Below the pieces are notes generated by a model, which saw only the letters and a program-made list of their open reading frames with translations, did not search any database and was not told the origin of the DNA. A stretch of DNA of 7,422 bases from DATEPR01 sp036503065. Its GTDB lineage: Bacteria; Actinomycetota; Actinomycetes; Mycobacteriales; Pseudonocardiaceae. Below, piece by piece: positions 1-7,422 of the stretch. Every line of letters starts with the position of its first letter. Position 1 is the first letter of the stretch. The stretch covers positions 1 through 7,422 of the forward strand of contig DASXXM010000177.1 in NCBI GenBank assembly GCA_036503065.1, written 5' to 3'. Made by a program: the position numbers and the translations under genes.

Positions 1-1
1 A

Positions 2-29
2 TTTGCTATAGCAGGTTTGCTATAGCAGA
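2..29. repeat. Tandem 14-bp repeat with palindromic core, operator-like
   Basis: Two adjacent copies of TTTGCTATAGCAG(G/A) occupy 2-15 and 16-29. Each contains the perfect 10-bp palindrome TGCTATAGCA (4-13 and 18-27). The palindrome centres are 14 bp apart, somewhat more than one helical turn. The patch is strikingly A/T-rich for this genome. It overlaps the 3' end of the broken acetyltransferase, so it more likely serves a gene to the left of the window than anything inside it. Tandem short palindromes of this kind usually bind a dimeric repressor; which family is unknown. The array may continue past the window edge. Confidence 0.55.
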
Positions 30-487
30 CCCCTGGTCAAGAACACGCGGGACGTGCCGGGAGGATCGCACGGCGCCTCGCCGAACACGTGCCAGCCACG
101 CCGCTGGTAGAACTCGGGCGCCTGGAACTGATGGTGTAGACCACAGCGGATCGGCAGCCGCGCCGGCCTCGTCCTCGGCCTGCCGCAGGATCTCGCTGCC
201 GATCCCGAAGCCGCGCAGTTCCGCTGGCAGACAGCACAAGTCCACGAACAACAACCCCAGCGACGTGCGACCGGTCAGGCCACCGACGACCGTTTCGTCT
301 CCGGGTCCGTGACGAGCACGGTGAGCGGACGATGGTCGTCGACTCCGGTCCGCGCAGTGTTGAACTCGCCGAGCCCAGCCGAGATCAACTCGACGGCCAC
401 CATATCGGGCGCGTCCGTAACGACAACTCGCGGCGCATGCGTGGTCCCGTCAGCCATGGCGCCGACGGCAGTGGCGGGGTCCGACAT
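20..487 (-). pseudogene. GNAT-family N-acetyltransferase, frame disrupted three times
   Basis: Pieced together across frames, this reads as one complete small GNAT acetyltransferase of about 156 residues, a family that transfers the acetyl group of acetyl-CoA to an amine. The first segment starts at ATG 487 and carries PLTVLVTDPET. Near 285-295 the reading passes to a second frame with LGLLFVDLCCLPAELRG and the acetyl-CoA pyrophosphate loop RGFGIGSEIL. Near 165-172 it passes to a third frame with RRGCRSAVVYTIS. Near 131 it passes to a fourth segment, FQAPEFYQRRGWHVFGEAP, then DPPGTSRVFLTRGLL and a stop at 20-22. Each change is explained by one missing base, and the last segment is back in the starting frame. 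The start lies 4 bp after the lipoprotein stop, so it would be translationally coupled. The substrate is not predictable. The breaks may be genuine decay or sequencing indels near a contig end; the neighbouring genes show none. Confidence 0.8.
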
Positions 488-491
488 CGTC

Positions 492-1397
492 TCAGTGGTT
501 GCCGTTCAGCAGTTTGGTGAGGTCGGTGGTCTGGTTGGCCGGTGGTGCCGTGATGTCGACCGGGACGCCGAAGTCGGACAGGGTCGCGGTGAAGTCGAAC
601 GAGATGTTGCCGTTCGGGGTGGTGGTCGGGGGTGTGCTGGTGGCCGCGCCGGTCAGGGTTTCCCGCATGGCGATCTTGCGTAGGCGGCCTTCGCCGTCGA
701 GCCAGACCTGGGCCGGAATGGTGTGGGTGCCCAGTTGTTGCTCCAGCACGTGGACGGCGTTCTGTGCCTGGGTGTTCTGGCCCTCGGCCGCCTTGTCCAG
801 GTCGATCAGCACCGTGTAGTGCGTGGTTGGTGTGCCGTCAACGGTTTCCGGGCCGATCGTGTCGACCTGGTCGCCCGCGCCTCGCAGGAAACCGAGGATG
901 GTGGACGGGTCGGTGGGAACGTCGGCGATCAGGGGTTGCAGGTTGCCGCCCTGGCCGGACAGTGTGTTCACGTCCAGCGCGAGCCACGGCTTGCCACCGG
1001 ACAGCCCGGACACCAGCGCGCCGGGTAGGCGTTCGTACAGGACGCCGTCGACGAACCTGGTTTCGCCGGTGCCCTGGTTGCCGGGCAGGGTTTCGGTCAG
1101 GTCGACGGTCTGGCCTGCGAAGCCGATGACGCCGGTCGCGGTGATCGGCAGGCTTGCCCGGCCGACGCCGACCTGGGTGGCTGTCGCGATCCTGGCGCTG
1201 CCGGCCGCTGTCGTCTTCCCCAATGCCGCCGCCACGGCCCGGCCGTCCGACGGGCTGCCGGTGGCCGGGGCGGACGAGGGCGGCGCCGATGAGGGCGCCG
1301 AGTTGCCTGCCGCCACGCCGCCCGGCTGACAGGCGGCCATCCCGAGCCCGGCTGCCGCGAGCGTCGCACCGGCGGCGATCCTCGTCACTCGTCGCAT
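492..1397 (-). CDS. Secreted lipoprotein, probable LppX/LprG (LolA-like) type
   Basis: A 301-residue protein. The start chosen is ATG 1397, preceded by a good GGGAAGGAA ribosome binding site; an upstream ATG at 1484 would put 29 charged residues before the signal peptide. Residues 1-22 form a lipoprotein signal: RR near the N-terminus, an Ala/Gly/Leu-rich core, then a lipobox MAAC with Cys23 as the expected lipidation site. Residues about 25-55 are a Ser/Pro/Ala/Gly-rich linker tethering the folded domain to the membrane. The rest alternates short beta-type stretches (VGVGRASLPITATGVIGFAG, ETRFVDGVLYERLP, KPWLALDV, THYTVLIDLDKA, IPAQVWLDGEGRLRKIAM) in the order seen in LppX/LprAFG-like proteins of actinobacteria. 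That fold is a half-barrel that holds lipids or other hydrophobic ligands at the cell surface. The family call rests on fold pattern and ligand binding is inferred. The gene is followed 4 bp later by the broken acetyltransferase, so the two probably share a transcript. Confidence 0.85.
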   Translation of the reverse strand: MRRVTRIAAGATLAAAGLGMAACQPGGVAAGNSAPSSAPPSSAPATGSPSDGRAVAAALGKTTAAGSARIATATQVGVGRASLPITATGVIGFAGQTVDLTETLPGNQGTGETRFVDGVLYERLPGALVSGLSGGKPWLALDVNTLSGQGGNLQPLIADVPTDPSTILGFLRGAGDQVDTIGPETVDGTPTTHYTVLIDLDKAAEGQNTQAQNAVHVLEQQLGTHTIPAQVWLDGEGRLRKIAMRETLTGAATSTPPTTTPNGNISFDFTATLSDFGVPVDITAPPANQTTDLTKLLNGNH

Positions 1398-1484
1398 GGT
1401 TCCTTCCCTTCGTTCTCCGCGCCGGGCACATCGCCCTGCGCATACCGAAGGGGTCCCCGCCGACGCCGGGATCCGCACATCCAA

Positions 1485-1498
1485 GTGACGGTCGTCAC
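1485..1498. promoter_or_regulatory. Crp-like inverted repeat GTGAC-N4-GTCAC
   Basis: GTGACGGTCGTCAC is a perfect 5-bp inverted repeat with a 4-bp centre. It fits the general Crp/Fnr half-site pattern GTGA-N6-TCAC and the form GTG-N6-GNCAC reported for Streptomyces Crp. It sits 88 bp upstream of the lipoprotein start and 112 bp upstream of the 89-aa gene start, beside the A/T-rich patch at 1501-1509, so it could act on either promoter. A short match in high-GC DNA can occur by chance. Confidence 0.35.
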
Positions 1499-1521
1499 GC
1501 TGTTAATACGAACGGGTGGTT

Positions 1522-1579
1522 GTTTGCGTGTCGGGGTTTGCGGGACGAGCGGCGAGGACATAACACGTGCGGATTTGCG
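1522..1579 (+). repeat. Repeated TTTGCG motifs upstream of the 89-aa gene
   Basis: GTTTGCG occurs at 1522-1528 and 1536-1542, exactly 14 bp apart in the same orientation, and the core TTTGCG recurs at 1574-1579. All three lie within 90 bp upstream of ATG 1610. They could be direct-repeat binding sites for a regulator, or the second copy could supply a -35 element. The motif is short and the assignment tentative. Confidence 0.25.
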
Positions 1580-1609
1580 TCCCGGAGCGACTACCGAGAG
1601 GTAACCGCC

Positions 1610-1879
1610 ATGTACCCAGCGCGTTCACTACGGCAGCGCGAGCTTCGCCGGCCGGTTTTCGCCGCCGTGTCGCCACCGGGACACGAACTCGACAGCCTCG
1701 TCGTGACCTTCCTGGCGACCGACGACGAGTTCGCGGCCGGCGGCCCGAGCTTCCTCAGCGGCCGGCACGTCGGCCCGTTACCGGCGGACGGTCAGGCACT
1801 GATCCACCTGGACGGTTCGTCGTTGCGGTGGGTGAACGTCGACGACATCGTGGACGTCACAGTGGTCGGCCGGCATTAG
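1610..1879 (+). CDS. Hypothetical 89-aa protein
   Basis: Starts at ATG 1610, 8 bp after a good purine-rich ribosome binding site (GAGAGG, 1596-1601), and ends at TAG 1877-1879. Codon use is strongly G/C-ending, as in neighbouring genes, which supports a real gene. The reading frame stays open far upstream but the ribosome binding site fixes the start. I do not recognise the family. The N-terminus is basic (RSLRQRELRR). The rest is acidic and beta-rich, with hydrophobic stretches LDSLVVTFLA, QALIHLDGSSLRWVNV and DIVDVTVVG. There is no signal peptide, membrane segment, Cys cluster or helix-turn-helix, so it is probably a small soluble cytoplasmic protein. The next gene starts 28 bp downstream on the same strand, suggesting co-transcription. 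Confidence 0.65.
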   Translation: MYPARSLRQRELRRPVFAAVSPPGHELDSLVVTFLATDDEFAAGGPSFLSGRHVGPLPADGQALIHLDGSSLRWVNVDDIVDVTVVGRH

Positions 1880-1907
1880 GACCGCCGAGTCCGGGCATCC
1901 ACCGGGT

Positions 1908-2321
1908 ATGGATACGACTGATCTGCCGACCGTCCACGACCTGGACGGCCTCGTCGACCTCGTACGCGAGTTCGGCGACGGCCACGATCTGTACGTCCGC
2001 TGGTCCACCGGACCGGCCGACGACCTGCGGCACGACCGTGTTTCGGCCACCCCGCTGCGGATCGAGCCGTGGTGGGGCAGCAGGTCGCCACGGTTGTGGC
2101 TGGCGAGGCGGCTGTTCGACTACCGGCACCTGAAGGATCTGCGCGGCCCCGGTGTGCGGGCGTGGGTGCTGGCCGGCGATGAGGTCGGGCGCGGTCCGGA
2201 CAACGAGCCGCTCGTGGCCTGCCATCGGCCGTTGGCCTGGATCGGGGACGCGGTACTGGCCGAGAGTGCGCAGGTCGTGATCCGGCAACGGGCCGGCGCG
2301 GGCGGTAGTCAGGTCAGGTAA
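1908..2321 (+). CDS. DUF6098-like protein
   Basis: A 137-residue soluble protein with no signal peptide or membrane segment. It resembles the actinobacterial DUF6098 family, for which I know no function. Recognisable blocks in order are LVDLVREFGDG (about 15-25), LYVRWSTGP (28-36), a Trp pair in IEPWWGS (52-58), LARRLFDYRHLKDL (65-78), RAWVLAGDEVGRGPDNEPLV (84-103) and RPLAWIGDAVLAE (107-119). The repeated Trp and Arg residues and the GRGPDNEP loop are the family-like signature. The start at ATG 1908 has only a weak ribosome binding site, which fits coupling to the 89-aa gene ending 28 bp upstream. Its TAA overlaps the 3' end of the convergent phosphatase gene by 8 bp. The family call is from memory of the motif pattern. 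Confidence 0.8.
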   Translation: MDTTDLPTVHDLDGLVDLVREFGDGHDLYVRWSTGPADDLRHDRVSATPLRIEPWWGSRSPRLWLARRLFDYRHLKDLRGPGVRAWVLAGDEVGRGPDNEPLVACHRPLAWIGDAVLAESAQVVIRQRAGAGGSQVR

Positions 2322-4521
2322 CCAGCACCGTAACCAGGCAGGTGTCGTCCGACCGGTTGGCCGGAATGTGGTCGAGCAGGCGATTCGCGTAACTGTCGAT
2401 GTTCTCGTCGACGTGTTTCGCGCTGGCCAGCAAGCGGTCCAAGCCGTGATCCAGGTTCTCGCCACGCCGTTCGACGAGGCCGTCGGTGAACAACGCGAGC
2501 ACGTCACCGGGACGCAACTCGGCGGTGCTGTCCACGTAGTGGGCATCGGAGATCACCCCGAGCAACGGACCTTCCGGCAACGGCAGGAGTTCCGCGACGC
2601 CGTCGCGGACCAGCATCGGCGGCAGGTGTCCGGCCCGCGCCCAGCGCAACGTGCCGGAGCCGGGGTCGTAGTGGGCGCAGACGACCGTGCCGATGACCGG
2701 TTCCGGCAGCGCGTGTGCCGCGTCGTTGAGCCAGCGCAACAGTTCCGCGGGCGACCTGCCGGTCATGGCAAGGCCGCGCAACGCATTGCGCATGCTGATC
2801 ATGCCGGTGACCACCTCGATGCCGTGGCCGGCGATGTCGCCCACCACGAGCAGTGCCTGACCGGACGGCAGTGCCAGCGCGTCGTACCAGTCGCCGCCGA
2901 CCAGGTGCTGGTTGCCGGCCGGCCGGTAGCGGACGACGACCTGCAGGCCGGGCAGCGCGATCGGTGGCGGCGCGGGCGCGATGATGGCGTGCTGCAACCG
3001 GATCGCCAACTGCTGTTGCTCGTCGACCAGCCGTTCGACGTCGGTCAGCTGGTCCTGCGCCGCGGACAGCGCGAACTGGTCGTGGCCGCTGACGTCCTGT
3101 ACCGCGCCGCGCACGGCCAGCACGGAGCCGGCGCTGTCGGTGACGGGTTGGCCGATCGCACGCACCCGCCGCGCGCCGGTGCCCGTTGCCACGCTGAACT
3201 CCGCGGTCGCCTGCCGCCCGCCGGTGAGCAGCGTGGCGATGAACCTGTCCAGCGCGGGCTGGTCTTCGTGGCTGGCCAGGGAATGCCATTCGCGCAGGGT
3301 GACCGGGCTCGGCGCGGCCAGCAGTTCGAACATCTGGGCCGTCCACTCGGTGCGACCGGTGACCAGGTGCTCCGACCAGCCGCCGGTCCGGCCGATGCGC
3401 AGCGCGTGGTCGGCCAGGTCGGCCTGGTCGTGCCGCCGCCAGCTCATGGCCACACCGTCCGACAACGGCACGGCCCGGACGTCGATCACCGCGCCGCCCG
3501 CCGCTGCCGGCACGATCAGCCCGTCGGCCCGGTAGGGCAGGCCGGTGACCAGCGCCTCCCGGACACGTTCGAACAGGCCACCCCGTCGGCTCATCATCGG
3601 GTAGCGCTGCAACAGCGTGCCCGTGTGCTCGGTGCGGCCGAGTACGGCACTCGCGTCCGCGGACATGTGGTCGATGGCGAAGTCGACCACCGTGCCGTGC
3701 TCGTCCCGCACGGCACTGGTCAGCACCACGTTGTCCAGCAACGCGTCCAGCAGGCCGACCAACCACGGCGGCAGGCCGGCCACCTCGGTCCTCACGGCAG
3801 GCGCCAGCGTGCCGGCGCACAGGTCCGCGAGCCCGGTGAGCCGCGCCCGCAGGCGCGTCGAGAACTCGGCGGGCGCCCGCCAGCAGACCTCCATCACCCC
3901 GAGCGACGCCCTGCGGTGCCGCAGCGGCAGCACGGCCCGCGCGCCATCGGGCCAGCGGGCCGCGGCCGGGGCGACGCCGCCGTCCGCAGGGCCGTCGGGC
4001 AACCAGATCGGCTGGTCCAGCGCCAGCGCACGACGACCGACCGTGGCCATGTCCGGCGGTTGCACGCGCCACCGGGCCGCGTCCAGCGGGCGAAACCCGT
4101 GTTGGCCGACGAGGTGCAGCAGGCCGTCCGGTTCGAGCAGCCAGAACCCGACGGCCACCGCGTCGGTGTCGCGGAGCGCGTCGGCGAACACCGCGGCCGC
4201 CAGCTCGGCACCGTCGACGGCCAAGGATGCCAACGCCTGTAGGCGCAGCGAAGGTCGCTCGACACCGTCGGCGGCCGGTCCGCCACCGACCTCGGCCGCG
4301 ATGTCCAGCACGGTCAGCCCAGCCCGCTCGGCCAGGTGGGTGAGGTGGTCCGTGGCCTCGATCGGCGAACAGCCGAGCCGCTCGATCAACACGCCCTTGG
4401 CGCGTTCCAGAATCAGGGTGTGTTCGACCTGTTCCCGTGTCCGCGCCAGGTCCCGCTGCTGGCGGCTGACCACCAGGGAAAGACGCTCGAGGTCCGAATC
4501 ACCTGGCCGCTGGACTGCCAT
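2314..4521 (-). CDS. ANTAR-GAF-PAS-PAS-SpoIIE (PP2C) phosphatase
   Basis: A 735-residue cytoplasmic multidomain regulator starting at ATG 4521. Residues about 28-78 are an ANTAR domain, a three-helix RNA-binding antiterminator module, with the core ERAKGVLIERLG. Residues about 89-242 look like GAF (DAVAVGFWLLEPDGLLHLVG, RAVLPLRHRRASLGVMEVCW). About 248-362 and 376-479 are PAS-like, the second with the GWSEHL and GAVQDVS ends typical of the fold. A Gln-rich helical linker (about 481-513, ERLVDEQQQLAIRLQHAI) leads to a C-terminal SpoIIE-type PP2C serine/threonine phosphatase. Its metal-binding motifs are present: VGGDWYDA (Asp544, Asp547), VGDIAGHG (Asp562), LFTDGLVERR (Asp680) and SDDTCLV (Asp725, Asp726), so activity is expected. 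Such RsbU-like enzymes usually dephosphorylate anti-anti-sigma factors; none is encoded here. An upstream GTG at 4593 is in frame but would leave only 23 bp before the divergent kinase. The ribosome binding site is weak at either start. Confidence 0.88.
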   Translation of the reverse strand: MAVQRPGDSDLERLSLVVSRQQRDLARTREQVEHTLILERAKGVLIERLGCSPIEATDHLTHLAERAGLTVLDIAAEVGGGPAADGVERPSLRLQALASLAVDGAELAAAVFADALRDTDAVAVGFWLLEPDGLLHLVGQHGFRPLDAARWRVQPPDMATVGRRALALDQPIWLPDGPADGGVAPAAARWPDGARAVLPLRHRRASLGVMEVCWRAPAEFSTRLRARLTGLADLCAGTLAPAVRTEVAGLPPWLVGLLDALLDNVVLTSAVRDEHGTVVDFAIDHMSADASAVLGRTEHTGTLLQRYPMMSRRGGLFERVREALVTGLPYRADGLIVPAAAGGAVIDVRAVPLSDGVAMSWRRHDQADLADHALRIGRTGGWSEHLVTGRTEWTAQMFELLAAPSPVTLREWHSLASHEDQPALDRFIATLLTGGRQATAEFSVATGTGARRVRAIGQPVTDSAGSVLAVRGAVQDVSGHDQFALSAAQDQLTDVERLVDEQQQLAIRLQHAIIAPAPPPIALPGLQVVVRYRPAGNQHLVGGDWYDALALPSGQALLVVGDIAGHGIEVVTGMISMRNALRGLAMTGRSPAELLRWLNDAAHALPEPVIGTVVCAHYDPGSGTLRWARAGHLPPMLVRDGVAELLPLPEGPLLGVISDAHYVDSTAELRPGDVLALFTDGLVERRGENLDHGLDRLLASAKHVDENIDSYANRLLDHIPANRSDDTCLVTVLVT

Positions 4522-4616
4522 CACCGGAGTGTAGGAGGAGAATGCGACCCAGGTGTTATCCCTGCCGGCCGCGCCGTGCTCTAGCTTTCTCACGAGGTCC
4601 CGAACAGGAGAACGCC
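4522..4616. promoter_or_regulatory. Divergent promoter region, phosphatase / poly-HAMP kinase
   Basis: Only 95 bp separate the two head-to-head starts, so the promoters must be very close or overlap. Plus-strand TAGCTT (4582-4587) fits the TANNNT -10 pattern without a convincing -35 box. On the minus strand TACACT lies just 9 nt before ATG 4521; if it is a -10 box, the phosphatase transcript would be nearly leaderless, which would explain the missing ribosome binding site. A plus-strand AGGAGGAG at 4533-4540 sits 1-3 nt before an in-frame ATG (4542), too close to be an efficient ribosome binding site. All promoter calls here are tentative. Confidence 0.4.
4606..4610 (+). promoter_or_regulatory. 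Ribosome binding site fixing the kinase start
   Basis: AGGAG lies 6 nt upstream of ATG 4617, ideal spacing. It favours 4617 over the in-frame ATG at 4542, which would add a Cys/Arg-rich 25-residue extension unlike any known N-terminus of this type of kinase. Confidence 0.7.

Positions 4617-7422
<2,806 letters not shown>

Larger units (their letters stand above)
1398..1609. promoter_or_regulatory. Divergent intergenic region, lipoprotein / 89-aa gene
   Basis: These 212 bp separate two divergently transcribed genes and must hold a promoter for each. The A/T-rich patch at 1501-1509 (TGTTAATAC) is the best local -10 candidate and could serve either direction. On the plus strand a second weak candidate is TTGCGG (1538-1543), 17 bp, then TAACAC (1561-1566), but it lacks the conserved final T of the -10 box. 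A Crp-like inverted repeat and repeated TTTGCG motifs are listed separately. No terminator or riboswitch-like fold was recognised. The promoter assignments are weak. Confidence 0.4.

Noticed and set aside
1398..1484. Extended lipoprotein start at 1484
   Set aside because: It would bury the signal peptide behind 29 residues and ignores the strong ribosome binding site before ATG 1397.
1857..2546. 229-codon minus-strand open frame across the DUF6098-like gene and the phosphatase 3' end
   Set aside because: No recognisable domain, and it conflicts with two motif-supported genes.
2504..4072. 522-codon minus-strand open frame in another frame of the phosphatase gene
   Set aside because: Arg/Ala/Gly-rich out-of-frame translation typical of high-GC genes; the motif-bearing frame is the real one.
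2368..4242. 624-codon plus-strand open frame opposite the phosphatase
   Set aside because: Arg/Gly/Gln/His-rich composition without domains; the minus strand here encodes ANTAR, GAF and PP2C motifs.
4542..4616. Upstream in-frame start for the kinase (ATG 4542) behind AGGAGGAG
   Set aside because: The purine tract is only 1-3 nt from the ATG, the added 25 residues are Cys/Arg-rich and unlike the family, and ATG 4617 has an ideally spaced AGGAG.

Overview
The window is high-GC DNA with strong G/C preference at third codon positions, typical of an actinomycete. The combination of an ANTAR-headed SpoIIE-type phosphatase, a poly-HAMP sensor kinase, a DUF6098-like protein and a lipobox lipoprotein suggests a filamentous actinobacterium, plausibly Pseudonocardiaceae. 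That taxonomic guess is inference from gene content. I see no phage, transposase, CRISPR, tRNA or rRNA signals.

Layout. (1) Positions 1-29 hold two tandem copies of a 14-bp unit, each with a 10-bp perfect palindrome. They look like operators for a gene to the left of the window. (2) Positions 20-487, minus strand: a GNAT acetyltransferase whose frame is broken by three apparent single-base losses. It lies 4 bp downstream of (3) 492-1397, minus strand: a secreted, lipid-anchored protein of probable LppX/LprG (LolA-like) type. (4) Positions 1398-1609: a 212-bp divergent intergenic region with a Crp-like inverted repeat and repeated TTTGCG motifs. (5) 1610-1879 and 1908-2321, plus strand: an unrecognised 89-aa protein and a DUF6098-like protein, probably co-transcribed. 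(6) 2314-4521, minus strand: a large multidomain phosphatase (ANTAR, GAF, two PAS-like, PP2C/SpoIIE) that overlaps the DUF6098-like gene tail to tail by 8 bp. (7) 4522-4616: a 95-bp divergent promoter region. (8) 4617 to the window end, plus strand: the N-terminal 935 residues of a soluble poly-HAMP sensor kinase made of seven exact-length 276-bp (92-aa) repeats, a GAF domain and a coiled coil. Its catalytic part lies beyond the window.

The most interesting part is the divergent pair in (6)-(8). A phosphatase that also carries a predicted RNA-binding ANTAR module shares a compact promoter region with a membrane-free kinase built from about 15 HAMP-like modules. Both families are known separately. 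The proposal that they form one signalling module is inference from head-to-head arrangement. The long open frames opposite these two genes are judged to be antisense shadows.
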